Shown here: positions 36,250 through 44,778 of the stretch, piece by piece
Layout: each line of letters opens with the position of its first letter
Position numbering within the stretch: the stretch's first letter is position 1
Assembly (NCBI RefSeq): GCF_947498805.1
Contig: NZ_CANMLT010000006.1
Location: 248,001 to 312,000, forward strand
Reading direction: 5' to 3'
Source: an uncultured Tenacibaculum sp.
GTDB taxonomy: Bacteria > Bacteroidota > Bacteroidia > Flavobacteriales > Flavobacteriaceae
DNA: 64,000 nucleotides
Notes under the pieces: generated by a model
Seen by the model: the letters and a program-made list of their open reading frames with translations, nothing else
Told to the model about the DNA's origin: nothing
Database searches by the model: none
Translations under genes and position numbers: made by a program

Positions 36250-36268
36250 AAAAAAACATATCAAAATC

Positions 36269-37126
36269 ATGAAAAAATTATTAGTAATATTTTTATTTAT
36301 TAGCGGAGCCTTAATAGCTCAGGATAAAGAATACACACAATCTTTATCAGGAATCAAAAAGGTACGTATTGAAACCAATACAAAAACCAAAATCGTAGTA
36401 AGCTCAGGAAACTCTTTAACTATCAAAAATCTAGCATCATCACACGGAAATTGCGGCGATTGTGATTATGACAAACACGAAGATCATGAAGATGAGTCTC
36501 ACTGGCCAAACAAAGATCACGCTGATAAAAAAAGAAAGAAAAAAGAAGATAAAAGAAAAGGGTTAACAGCTATTTATCCTGGTGGAAAAGACAATACTAA
36601 CGGATTTGGATTTAGTATTAACAAAGATGGAAACACTTTAATTGTAAGAGATTTAAAATCACATTTCCAACGCCATGGTATACAATTAGCATTACCTAAA
36701 AATGTAAACATTTCAGTTGACACCGGAAACCTTGGTAGTATTGAAGTAGTTGGGTTTACTGCTGAAGTAGAAGTAAACACCAATGTAGGAAGAATCAATA
36801 TGGTAGATGTTACAGGACCTATTACTGCACATTCGAACGTTGGTCCAATAAATATTGAGTTTTCAAAAGTGAGTCAGGCCTCTCCTATTACAGTAAGCTC
36901 TTCTGTAAGTGAAATAGACGTAGCAATTCCTGCAAATACAAAAGCAAACCTAGAGTTAAAAACCAATGGTACGGTATATACAAACTTTGACATAGAGGTA
37001 CCAACTCCTAAAAAAGGAATGAGAAATGTTAGTGGTGTTAAAAAAATTGTAAGCGCTATTAATAATGGAGGTGTAAAGATTAAGCTAAAATCTTCAATGG
37101 GAAACATCTACTTACGTAAAAAGTAA
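36269..37126 (+). CDS. Exported DUF4097-type beta-helix protein with His-rich insertion
   Basis: Periplasmic or surface protein of 285 residues: signal peptide (about 1-18, ALIAQ), an N-terminal beta region, then a parallel beta-solenoid like DUF4097 (about 130-285, SVDTGNLGSIEVVGFTAEVEV, ITAHSNVGPINIEF). Residues 58-98 form a highly charged insertion with five histidines (59, 70, 73, 78, 84), two cysteines (62, 65) and a run of Lys/Arg. This could bind a metal. Third gene of a sigma/anti-sigma operon, 19 bases after the anti-sigma gene. Function unknown. Confidence 0.75.
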   Translation: MKKLLVIFLFISGALIAQDKEYTQSLSGIKKVRIETNTKTKIVVSSGNSLTIKNLASSHGNCGDCDYDKHEDHEDESHWPNKDHADKKRKKKEDKRKGLTAIYPGGKDNTNGFGFSINKDGNTLIVRDLKSHFQRHGIQLALPKNVNISVDTGNLGSIEVVGFTAEVEVNTNVGRINMVDVTGPITAHSNVGPINIEFSKVSQASPITVSSSVSEIDVAIPANTKANLELKTNGTVYTNFDIEVPTPKKGMRNVSGVKKIVSAINNGGVKIKLKSSMGNIYLRKK

Positions 37127-37152
37127 TTTCAAACAACATAAAAACTTATACA

Positions 37153-37884
37153 ATGAAAAGATATATCTTCTTCATAGGGCTTCTATTGTCTTATAGTACC
37201 CTAACAGCTCAAAAAAAAGTTACCGAAAGCACAAGTGCTTCAAACATTGAAAATGTTTATGTTAAGCTCAAATTCGCAGAAAAAATTGAGGTAAAAAACT
37301 GGAATAAAAATGAAATTTCTGTGGAAGCCATGGTTAACATCAATGATAACAAAGACAATGATGTTTTCAGCTTAAAAACAGACAAGTCAGGTAATAGCTA
37401 TAAAGTTTACTCTGATTATGGAGACCTTTTTAAAAAACATAAAAAAGGTGTAACAATTACTTCTAATGGCAAGGACTGCGATAGTTACAACTACTGTAAC
37501 CAACATAACAAAATGAAAATTAACTATACCGTTTATGTTCCTAATGGTATTGCCCTAAAAGTTAAAAGTATTTCTGGAGATGTAGACGCATTAAGTTACG
37601 ATGGAAAATTAACCTTAGACCTTATTAGCGGAAACGTTACCGTAAAAAAGCATTCAAAAGATATGCATCTTAAAACCATAAGTGGAGATATTGATTTGGT
37701 TGTGTCTGATGCAGAATTTAAAGCGGAGACACTTACTGGAACTGTATATTCTGACCTTGATATTGAATTCAATAAAAACAAAAGGAATATGGTTGGAAGC
37801 AAAATATATGGTACGGTAAAAAACGGAATTGCTTCCTTAAATCTAAAAACCATAAGTGGAGATATTTATTTAAGAAAGAACTAA
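37153..37884 (+). CDS. Exported DUF4097-type beta-helix protein
   Basis: Protein of 243 residues with a signal peptide (about 1-20, STLTAQ) and a beta-solenoid with regular turns (LKVKSISGDVDAL, LDLISGNVTV, LKTISGDIDLV, LNLKTISGDIYLRKN), each about 20-25 residues and carrying a repeated SGD motif. It lacks the His-rich insertion of its neighbour; instead a short CDSYNYC pair sits near residue 115. It is the fourth gene of the operon and followed by a terminator. The two proteins share their C-terminal ending (IYLRK) and may derive from a duplication. Confidence 0.75.
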   Translation: MKRYIFFIGLLLSYSTLTAQKKVTESTSASNIENVYVKLKFAEKIEVKNWNKNEISVEAMVNINDNKDNDVFSLKTDKSGNSYKVYSDYGDLFKKHKKGVTITSNGKDCDSYNYCNQHNKMKINYTVYVPNGIALKVKSISGDVDALSYDGKLTLDLISGNVTVKKHSKDMHLKTISGDIDLVVSDAEFKAETLTGTVYSDLDIEFNKNKRNMVGSKIYGTVKNGIASLNLKTISGDIYLRKN

Positions 37885-37906
37885 GTTTTGTTTTATTATT
37901 ACATAG

Positions 37907-37947
37907 TAAAGCTGTTGGTATATAGGTACTAGCAGCTTTATTTTTTT
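37907..37947 (+). terminator. Probable terminator of the sigma/DUF4097 operon
   Basis: An imperfect stem AAAGCTG...CAGCTTT with extended partial pairing spans 37907-37939 and is followed by a seven-T run. Confidence 0.65.
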
Positions 37948-38057
37948 ATTCAATTTGAGGTCTTTTATAATTAAGTTCATTATTTTTAAAGAAAATAGTC
38001 CCTTTTTATTCTCAACAATCGTCTTAAGAGAAATAAACTTTAAAAAATTTAGAAATT

Positions 38058-38405
38058 ATGAAAGAATTTATGATGATTTTTATCGGAACTGAGTACACAG
38101 ATTTAGGACTTTCTCCTGAAGAAATGCAAAACAGAATGGGAAAATGGTTTGCATGGAGTGAAAAGATGGAGAAACAAGGTATTGTAAAGCATGGAAATGC
38201 TTTAACTCCTCAAATTAGACGTATTGTTGGTAAAAACAGAACGGTTACCGATTTAACTTCTGCAGAAGTAAAAGAAATCGTTGGCGGATATTACATTATC
38301 ACAGCCAAAGATTTTGATGCTGTACAGGAGATTGCTCAAGATTTTCCTGATTATGACTTAGGAAATACGGTAGAGATTAGAGAAGTAATGGTTTTTGACC
38401 AATAA
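38058..38405 (+). CDS. YCII-related (DGPF) domain protein
   Basis: Small ferredoxin-like dimeric protein of 115 residues of the YCII/DGPF group. It contains EFMMIFIGTEYTD at the N-terminus and GGYYIITAKDFDAVQEIAQDFP in the middle. The gene ends with a TAATG junction shared with the sigma factor gene (1-base overlap). Genes for such proteins are known constant partners of ECF42 sigma factors; their molecular role is not settled, although a link to the sigma signal is suspected. Confidence 0.9.
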   Translation: MKEFMMIFIGTEYTDLGLSPEEMQNRMGKWFAWSEKMEKQGIVKHGNALTPQIRRIVGKNRTVTDLTSAEVKEIVGGYYIITAKDFDAVQEIAQDFPDYDLGNTVEIREVMVFDQ

Positions 38406-39646
38406 TGGAGCACAAAATAATTGACCATCTTTTCCGTACACATAGCGGAAAGATGGTTTCTGTTTTAACAAGAATTTTCGGTTTTTCAAATCTTGAAATT
38501 ATAGAAGATGCTGTTCAGGATGCTTTTTTAAAAGCCAGCGTTAAATGGGATAAGCAGTTACCCGAGAACCCTGAAGCCTGGCTAACACAAGTTGCCAAGA
38601 ACAGAATTTTAGATATTTTCAAAAAATTGCAAATAGAGCGAAAACACCTCCCTCAAATAAAAAGAGGTATTGACACTATTGCTATAAATGAGCTCTTTTT
38701 AGAAGATGAAATTGAAGATGCGCAATTACGAATGATCTTTACCGCTTGCCACCCTCAACTTGATCAAAAAGACAGAATTGCCTTTGCTTTAAAAACAATT
38801 TCAGGTTTTAGCTCTAAAGAAATTGCTACTGCACTGCTAACCAAAGAAGGTACTATTAGAAAACGAGTCTTTAGAGCAAGAAGTAATATTCAGAAATTAA
38901 ATATTGATTTTAAAATCCCACAAGGAAAAGAACTACCTCAACGAATTGATAGTGTATTAGAAGTCTTGTATTTAATCTTTAATGAAGGTTTTCACTCCAA
39001 CAGAAAAGATGTTTTAATACGAAAAGATTTATGTGGTGAAGCCATGCGTCTTTGTAAATCTTTATTAAAAAACAAACACACACATACCAAAGACACTTAT
39101 GCTCTGTTTGCTTTAATGTGTTTTCATTCCGCTCGTTTGGATGCTAAAATCAATACATCCAATGAAATTTTAGATTTAAAATCTCAAGACAGAAACAAAT
39201 GGTCTTATCCGCTTATTCAATTAGGAAATGCTATGATGAATAAAGCTGTTGAAACAGAACAGTTTTCTTCTTATCATTACGAAGCAGCCATAGCCGCGGA
39301 ACATATCAAAGCTCCTTCTTTTAAGCTAACAAATTGGAATAAAATTTTATATTGGTATACCTGTCTGTATGATATTGCTCCATCTCCTTCGCTACTACTA
39401 AATATGGCGGTGGTTTGTATTCAAAATCAAAACTTTGTAAAGGCTAATTATTATTTTGAACAATTCAATCCTGAAGATTTAGAGCAACGTTCCTATTTAT
39501 ATTACGGAGCTAAATCTGATTATTTTGCTGCTACATCCAATACAGAAAAAGCACTTGAGTTTATTAATATTGCTTTGAAGAAAGTAAGCAATCAATTAGA
39601 AAAAGAATATTTGGCAAAGAAACAACAACAACTACTTGCCCTATAA
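38405..39646 (+). CDS. ECF42-type sigma factor with C-terminal TPR-like extension
   Basis: Sigma factor of 413 residues. Sigma-2 (about 5-75, IIEDAVQDAFLKASVKW) and sigma-4 (about 105-160, GFSSKEIATALLTKEGTIRKRVFRARSNI) are followed by a DUF6596-like helical segment (about 180-285) and TPR-like repeats to the end. In ECF42 sigmas the extension replaces a separate anti-sigma and is needed for activity. The pairing with the YCII gene by 1-base overlap supports this subgroup. Its signal and target genes are not visible; the methyltransferase 54 bases downstream could be one. Confidence 0.92.
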   Translation: MEHKIIDHLFRTHSGKMVSVLTRIFGFSNLEIIEDAVQDAFLKASVKWDKQLPENPEAWLTQVAKNRILDIFKKLQIERKHLPQIKRGIDTIAINELFLEDEIEDAQLRMIFTACHPQLDQKDRIAFALKTISGFSSKEIATALLTKEGTIRKRVFRARSNIQKLNIDFKIPQGKELPQRIDSVLEVLYLIFNEGFHSNRKDVLIRKDLCGEAMRLCKSLLKNKHTHTKDTYALFALMCFHSARLDAKINTSNEILDLKSQDRNKWSYPLIQLGNAMMNKAVETEQFSSYHYEAAIAAEHIKAPSFKLTNWNKILYWYTCLYDIAPSPSLLLNMAVVCIQNQNFVKANYYFEQFNPEDLEQRSYLYYGAKSDYFAATSNTEKALEFINIALKKVSNQLEKEYLAKKQQQLLAL

Positions 39647-39700
39647 AACACTTCATATTCACTTTTAAAAGAAGTATCTTAGAACTCTATAACAGGAAGG

Positions 39701-40483
39701 ATGCAAATCAAATACAACAAAATAGGTAAAGGCTACAATCAAACAAGAAAAGCTGACAAATATTTAACAGAAATACTTTTATCTCTTTTAAATCCTCAAT
39801 CTGGAAAACTTTATTTAGATATCGGTTGTGGTACTGGTAACTATACCCATGAGTTTCAACAAAGAGGCTATAACTTTATAGGAATAGATCCTTCTGAGAC
39901 CATGCTTACCAAAGCAAAAGACAGGAATAATCTAATAGATTGGAGAGTAGGCACAGCAGAAAACACACAACTAGAAAGTAATACTATAGACGGAATTATT
40001 GGAAGTTTAACTATTCACCATTGGAAAAACATTAGTGAGGCTTTCAAAGAACTTTTCAGAGTACTAAAACCTAATTGCTCATTGGTTATTTTTACCTCAA
40101 CCCAAGAGCAAATGCATGGTTATTGGTTAAATGAGTACTTTCCTAAAATGTTAGAAGACTCTATTAATCAAATGCCAAAGCATCAACATATTTTAGACGC
40201 ATTACAATTATCTGGTTTTAGCATAGATACTTCTGAAAAATATTTTATCAAACCAGATTTAGAAGATAAATTTTTATACTGTGGAAAGCAAAATCCGCAA
40301 TTATATTTCGACAAAACCATTAGAAATGGCATTTCTTCCTTTTCGGATTTATCTAATAAAATTGAAGTTGAACAAGGCCTACAGAAGTTAAAGAAAGATA
40401 TTGACACAAATCATATCAATACTATTATTAAGAATTATGAAAATGACCTAGGTGATTATCTATTTATGGTCGCAAAAAAGTAA
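39701..40483 (+). CDS. Class I SAM-dependent methyltransferase
   Basis: Predicted methyltransferase of 260 residues (Methyltransf_11 type). The SAM-binding glycine loop is in LYLDIGCGTGNYTHEF (about 44-59), with the acidic motif GIDPSETML and IDGIIGSLTIHHWKN downstream. It resembles UbiE/BioC-like small-molecule methyltransferases but no substrate can be assigned. It lies 54 bases after the ECF42 sigma gene and 3 bases before a short membrane protein gene, so a two-gene unit is likely. Confidence 0.87.
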   Translation: MQIKYNKIGKGYNQTRKADKYLTEILLSLLNPQSGKLYLDIGCGTGNYTHEFQQRGYNFIGIDPSETMLTKAKDRNNLIDWRVGTAENTQLESNTIDGIIGSLTIHHWKNISEAFKELFRVLKPNCSLVIFTSTQEQMHGYWLNEYFPKMLEDSINQMPKHQHILDALQLSGFSIDTSEKYFIKPDLEDKFLYCGKQNPQLYFDKTIRNGISSFSDLSNKIEVEQGLQKLKKDIDTNHINTIIKNYENDLGDYLFMVAKK

Positions 40484-40486
40484 TCA

Positions 40487-40933
40487 ATGAAAAAAATATC
40501 TCTTGAAAAAGTATCCAATTACGCTGTTATTTTAATTGCCTTTATTGCTCTTTTTGTTTCAATATGGCAAATAAAAGTAGCTCAAAATCACAATAAGCTT
40601 TCTGTTAAACCGTACTTAGATTATCATCTAATTCAAATAGATTCTGCATTAACGGTATCCATTTCTAATCATGGTTTTGGACCTGCAGTTATTAAGAGAA
40701 TTTCATTTGAACATAATGGAATAAAATACTCCTCTCTTGAGGATTTTCTTAAAAACACAGGTGAAATCAAAAACAGATTGGGTAGTTATCAGTATGGTAA
40801 AAATTCAATACTCCCAGCAGAACAAACCAAGTTGTTAGTTAAGCTAAAAGGAATAAAACTCAGAAACGTTAAAGTATTCATAGAATACGAAACTGTTTAT
40901 GAAGAAAAAAAATCTTTTAATTTTAGTTTTTAA
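40487..40933 (+). CDS. Membrane-anchored protein of unknown function
   Basis: A 148-residue protein with one N-terminal transmembrane helix (about 10-30, NYAVILIAFIALFVSIWQI) followed by an outside or cytoplasmic beta-rich domain (LTVSISNHGFGPAVIKRISF, LRNVKVFIEYETVYEEKKS). I do not recognise a family. It begins 3 bases after the methyltransferase and converges with the GH3 gene, whose stop abuts its own (40933/40934) with no visible terminator between. Confidence 0.6.
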   Translation: MKKISLEKVSNYAVILIAFIALFVSIWQIKVAQNHNKLSVKPYLDYHLIQIDSALTVSISNHGFGPAVIKRISFEHNGIKYSSLEDFLKNTGEIKNRLGSYQYGKNSILPAEQTKLLVKLKGIKLRNVKVFIEYETVYEEKKSFNFSF

Positions 40934-42430
40934 CTATTCTACTAAAAAACTACTTAACACGTCCGCAATTTTTCTATTATCAGAAAGTTGCGGAATTTTA
41001 TTTTGTCCTCCAAACTTACCAATAGATTTCATGTACTCGTGAAATCCTCCTTTTTTCACTTTTCGAACCACTAACGAACGTAAAACTTTTCCTTCTATCA
41101 AATCTTGATAATAAATATTTTGTTCCTGCATAGAAGCATCAATCTTTGTTGCAAGCACTTCTAAATTCTCAGGTTCATTTTCAAATTCAATAAACCATTC
41201 GTGATATGGTAATCCACTTTCAGGATTTACTTGTGGTGCAACTGTAAATTCACTTACATTCACATTTGTACCTACTATGGCATCATTTAAAGCTTTTTCT
41301 ACTTCTTTACCAATAACATGTTCTCCAAAAGCCGAAATAAAATGTTTGATACGTCCTGTAACTTTTATTCTATAAGGCTTTAATGAAGTAAACTCTACGG
41401 TATCTCCTATATTATATCCCCAAAGGCCAGCAGTTGTATTTAAAACAATCACATAGTTTACCCCTAACTGCACATCTTTTAATGAGATTCGAGTTGGGTT
41501 CTCTTCAAAAAACTCTGTTGCAGGAATAAATTCGTAAAAAATCCCACTATCCAATTGCAACAACATTCCTTTTTCTTTTTGAGAATCTTGATATGCTATA
41601 AATCCTTCGGATGCTGGATATAACTCAATATAGTCGATCTTTTTTCCTATCAATGCTTCAAACTTATTCTTATAAGGCTCGAAGTTTACTCCTCCATAAA
41701 TAAAGAAGTTAAAATTTGGAAAAAGCTCAGAAACAGACTTTCCTGTTTTTTCAATTAATTTTTCGAAATACATTTGTACCCATGAAGGTATTCCACTAAT
41801 TACCGACATATCTTCGGGTAAAGTTTCTTCGACAATTTTATCAACCTTCGTATCCCAATCTTCAATACAATTGGTTTCCCAACTAGGTAACCTATTTTTT
41901 AATAAATAATTTGGTACATAGTGCGCTACGATTCCACTTAAGCGTCCTAGTTTTATTCCGTTTTTATCGTCTAATACTGGACTCCCTTGTAAAAAAATCA
42001 TCTTACCATTCACAAAACTTGCATCCCCTGTTTCGTTAATATAACTTAACAAAGCATTCCTTGCCGATTTTATATGTGTTGGCATAGATTCTTTTGTTAT
42101 AGGAATATATTTTGCTCCAGAAGTGGTTCCTGAGGTTTTTGCAAAATAAATTGGTTTCCCTTTCCAAAGCACATTCTCTTCTCCAGCAACCATTCGATCT
42201 ACATAAGTTCTTAACCCTTCATAATCATTAACCTTCACTCTTTTCTTAAAGTCTTCGTAGGTATTTATAGATACGAAATCATGATCTTTTCCAAAGGCTG
42301 TTTTACATCCTTCAGACACTAAATATTGAAATACTTTTTCTTGAGTTTTTATTGGATTATTCGCCCATTTGTTTACTTGTTTAACTGCAAACTTGGCAAA
42401 TGGCTTTGCTAAAAAAGACTTTAATGACAT
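40934..42430 (-). CDS. GH3-fold acyl-adenylating family protein
   Basis: Homologue of plant GH3 (auxin-responsive) acyl-acid-amido synthetases, 498 residues. The ATP-binding motif is in FAKTSGTTSGAKYIPIT (about 105-121), with YPASEGFIA and WGYNIGDTVEF (adenylate contacts) and a C-terminal swivel domain beginning KVTGRIKHFISAFGEHV. In plants these conjugate amino acids to jasmonate or auxin. Bacterial substrates are not established. The gene overlaps nothing but lies 1 base from the M23 gene, so the two are one transcript. Confidence 0.92.
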   Translation of the reverse strand: MSLKSFLAKPFAKFAVKQVNKWANNPIKTQEKVFQYLVSEGCKTAFGKDHDFVSINTYEDFKKRVKVNDYEGLRTYVDRMVAGEENVLWKGKPIYFAKTSGTTSGAKYIPITKESMPTHIKSARNALLSYINETGDASFVNGKMIFLQGSPVLDDKNGIKLGRLSGIVAHYVPNYLLKNRLPSWETNCIEDWDTKVDKIVEETLPEDMSVISGIPSWVQMYFEKLIEKTGKSVSELFPNFNFFIYGGVNFEPYKNKFEALIGKKIDYIELYPASEGFIAYQDSQKEKGMLLQLDSGIFYEFIPATEFFEENPTRISLKDVQLGVNYVIVLNTTAGLWGYNIGDTVEFTSLKPYRIKVTGRIKHFISAFGEHVIGKEVEKALNDAIVGTNVNVSEFTVAPQVNPESGLPYHEWFIEFENEPENLEVLATKIDASMQEQNIYYQDLIEGKVLRSLVVRKVKKGGFHEYMKSIGKFGGQNKIPQLSDNRKIADVLSSFLVE

Positions 42431-42431
42431 C

Positions 42432-43298
42432 TTACTGAAAATCTATATAATTAGTTGGGTCAACTGGGTAACCGCTATTCCATAATTCAAAGTGTAAATG
42501 TGGACCTGTAGATAATTCTCCCGTAGATCCAACATTGGCTATGGCTTCTCCAGTTTTTACAAAATCACCTTGTTGTTTTAACAGTGTACCATTGTGTTTA
42601 TAAATAGATATAAAACCATTGGCATGCTGTATTGTTATTACATATCCAGTTTCTGCAGTCCATTCAGATAAAATTACAGTACCATCTGCCACTGCTTTTA
42701 CCGGAGTTCCTGTTGGGGCTACAATATCTATAGCAAAGTGCTTATCATCTGCATTAAACTGTTGACTAATGCTTCCTGTTAAAGGTGAAAAGAATACGAT
42801 CTTAGCCCTTCCTTCTCCTCCTTCTGAAAGAGGGAACCGATCTTTACTATCTATTTTCTCTCTAAACAAAGAATCTTGTTTTGTTGCAAGAAGCTTTGTA
42901 TCATCAATTGCTAATGTTTTTGTTTCAGAAATTATCGAATCTACTTTTTCTGGCTCTATTTCTCCAGTTAATACTGGTTGAAGCGCATTGGTATATGCTT
43001 GGATTATCGCTAACTTATTCTTTAATGAATCTGTTTCATAAGTCAATCTGGTAGCCTTCATTTTAAGTGCAGTAGAAGAATATCCAGGTATATATTCTCG
43101 CAATCCTGTAAAAGCAATTAACAAGGTTGTTAATACAATTAATAATACTGAAAAAATACCTCCAAAAACAAAAACATTCAATCGAGATAGTTTTAAAGAA
43201 AAACGTTCTTGAAACGTATTCTCATTTAAAACTACTAACCTGTACTTATCGGTTAGTTTCTGTTTAATTTTTTTCCTCTTTGATTCTTTCTTTGCCAC
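42432..43298 (-). CDS. M23-family (LytM) metallopeptidase
   Basis: Periplasmic peptidoglycan endopeptidase or scaffold, 288 residues. A basic N-terminus and one transmembrane helix (about 38-60) are followed by a coiled-coil-like stretch (about 75-125) and the LytM domain (about 165-288). Zinc-site residues are visible in HFAIDIVAPTGTPV (His, Asp) and GPHLHFELW (HxH). The set is complete, so catalysis is plausible. It is first in a two-gene unit with a GH3 homologue, an arrangement I consider common in flavobacteria from memory. A TATTTTTA near-match to the -7 box lies about 20 bases upstream. Confidence 0.92.
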   Translation of the reverse strand: MAKKESKRKKIKQKLTDKYRLVVLNENTFQERFSLKLSRLNVFVFGGIFSVLLIVLTTLLIAFTGLREYIPGYSSTALKMKATRLTYETDSLKNKLAIIQAYTNALQPVLTGEIEPEKVDSIISETKTLAIDDTKLLATKQDSLFREKIDSKDRFPLSEGGEGRAKIVFFSPLTGSISQQFNADDKHFAIDIVAPTGTPVKAVADGTVILSEWTAETGYVITIQHANGFISIYKHNGTLLKQQGDFVKTGEAIANVGSTGELSTGPHLHFELWNSGYPVDPTNYIDFQ

Positions 43299-43394
43299 TA
43301 TTGTAAAAAACTTTGTGTAAAAATAGTAATTAAGGTTGATTACTCATTATCTAATACTAATTATAACGAAAGATTAAGAATAACATTCTATTTC

Positions 43395-44258
43395 TTAATC
43401 AAATAACATTGTATATGATAACGATACATTAAAGAAACCTGTTGAGTTAAGAGTTCCTTCTCCTGGCAGAGCGTTTGGAAGGTTAACGGTATATCCTAGT
43501 TCAATATCAAATGAATTATAACTAGCTTGAATAGGTAATTTAAGTTCTGTATTGATTAAACCAAATTCATTATTCTGGGTATAAACAATCACAGGAATTG
43601 TTCCATCTCTATCTATTCTTATTTGTTCAATGGTTTGTTGTGCAATAATTATTTCTATTTGTGGTCTTAAACTTATTTCGAAGCTTCCATTTTTATATAA
43701 CTCAAACTCTTTAAATGTTGTAGATGTTAACTGAAAAGAATTATCACCTCCAAACAAAAATGTAGATTCGATAGTAGTTCCAAAGTTTTTATTTTTACTA
43801 AGATAGTCTAAACTTCCCGAAATTGCGTTTTCAAACAAGCCTTCAATATCATTTGAATAGATATATCTTGCATAAGAAACTGCCCAATTAAACTTTTTTT
43901 GTTTATCGAAACTTTTTCCATAGCCTACCAATAAAGAAGTGTAATCCCACTTTGGAGTAAACTCACTGTAATACACCCCAGAAATACTTGAAAAAAAACC
44001 TTTAGAGTTTACATAACTTATTCTTGGAATTAAGTGAAATTGATCAATACCAATATCTCTTCCTGAAAAATATGTTTTGTCGTTATAATCTACTCCAATT
44101 TGGATTAAGTGATGCGTTGAAGATGCTTTTATGATTTCTTTAATTAAATCTTCTTCCCCTAATAAATCATCTATAAACTCATCTACTTCATCAGTTTGAG
44201 AAAACAGTGCTAATGGGGCTAATAAAAGAAAAAACAAAAGCTTTTTTACTCTTTGCAT
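43395..44258 (-). CDS. Outer membrane beta-barrel protein of unknown function
   Basis: Exported 287-residue protein: signal peptide (about 1-21, LALFSQ), an acidic stretch EVDEFIDDLLGEEDLI, then alternating beta-strands (about 60-287) that end with the aromatic MLFD. The strands, such as YARYIYSND and FFNVSLSYTM, fit a barrel of about 12-14 strands. No family is recognised. It lies after a terminator and has its own -7 box, so it is separate from the sigma unit upstream. Its role in that unit is unproven. Confidence 0.7.
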   Translation of the reverse strand: MQRVKKLLFFLLLAPLALFSQTDEVDEFIDDLLGEEDLIKEIIKASSTHHLIQIGVDYNDKTYFSGRDIGIDQFHLIPRISYVNSKGFFSSISGVYYSEFTPKWDYTSLLVGYGKSFDKQKKFNWAVSYARYIYSNDIEGLFENAISGSLDYLSKNKNFGTTIESTFLFGGDNSFQLTSTTFKEFELYKNGSFEISLRPQIEIIIAQQTIEQIRIDRDGTIPVIVYTQNNEFGLINTELKLPIQASYNSFDIELGYTVNLPNALPGEGTLNSTGFFNVSLSYTMLFD

Positions 44259-44263
44259 AAAAA

Positions 44264-44271
44264 CAAAAATA
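44264..44271 (-). promoter_or_regulatory. -7 promoter box of the barrel-protein gene
   Basis: On the minus strand the box reads TATTTTTG, a perfect TAnnTTTG match, ending 5 bases before the ATG at 44258. It overlaps the terminator stem of the gene upstream. No -33 TTG is seen. Confidence 0.4.
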
Positions 44272-44303
44272 AGTGATTATGTTTAAAACTTAATCACTTA
44301 TTT
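44267..44303 (-). terminator. Terminator after the LTxxQ-repeat gene
   Basis: A 13-bp stem (44267-44279 with 44291-44303) with an 11-base loop is followed on the minus strand by a T-rich tract. Its T-tract also holds the next gene's -7 box. Confidence 0.75.
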
Positions 44304-44328
44304 ACTAAATCACTACTATACAATCTTA

Positions 44329-44754
44329 TTATCTATTCAATCTTCTATCTCTAATAGATTTCCTAAGATTGTTTCTATTGTTTCCTTTGTTTCTCTTGAC
44401 TCTATTTTTTATAAGTTGTCTTTGCTTCTTTGTAAGTGTAGCTCTAAATCTAACCTTCGCTCTTTTTAGATTATTACTATTTCTCAGCAAAATTGATTTT
44501 TGCGTCTGCGTAAGTGTTTTATTAAACGCCTTCTTTCGTTCAATCTTACTCAGCGCCCTATTTTTTAAAATCTCTTTTTGAGCATCCGTGAGCGTTGCTT
44601 TAAAAGCTTCTCTATTTTGTTTTATTAATTCTTTTTGCTTTGTTAAAAGCTCTTTTTGCTCTGAAGTTAAATTTAAGTTTTGAAATTCTTCTTGGGCAAA
44701 AAGATTAAAACAACATAAAAAAGCTATTATTAAATATGTAGTTTTTGATTTCAT
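44329..44754 (-). CDS. Secreted Spy/CpxP-like protein with four tandem LTxxQ repeats
   Basis: Periplasmic protein of 141 residues with signal peptide (about 1-21, CFNLFAQ). The motif LTxxQ, typical of Spy/CpxP chaperones, occurs at 29-33, 55-59, 81-85 and 107-111, exactly 26 residues apart, and phenylalanines recur at 51, 77 and 103. The unit is an amphipathic helix, QK-rich, and the last 25 residues are strongly basic (RVKRNKGNNRNNLRKS). Ordinary Spy has only two such motifs, so this one may be a longer helical array. It follows a sigma factor and a small membrane protein (24 bases upstream). Confidence 0.75.
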   Translation of the reverse strand: MKSKTTYLIIAFLCCFNLFAQEEFQNLNLTSEQKELLTKQKELIKQNREAFKATLTDAQKEILKNRALSKIERKKAFNKTLTQTQKSILLRNSNNLKRAKVRFRATLTKKQRQLIKNRVKRNKGNNRNNLRKSIRDRRLNR

Positions 44755-44778
44755 TTATCTAGTTATTTAGATCTCATT

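Noticed and set aside
36574..37107. Two 74- to 77-codon minus-strand frames opposite the DUF4097 gene
   Set aside because: Both lie fully inside a well-supported gene and have the composition of antisense translation of its repeats.
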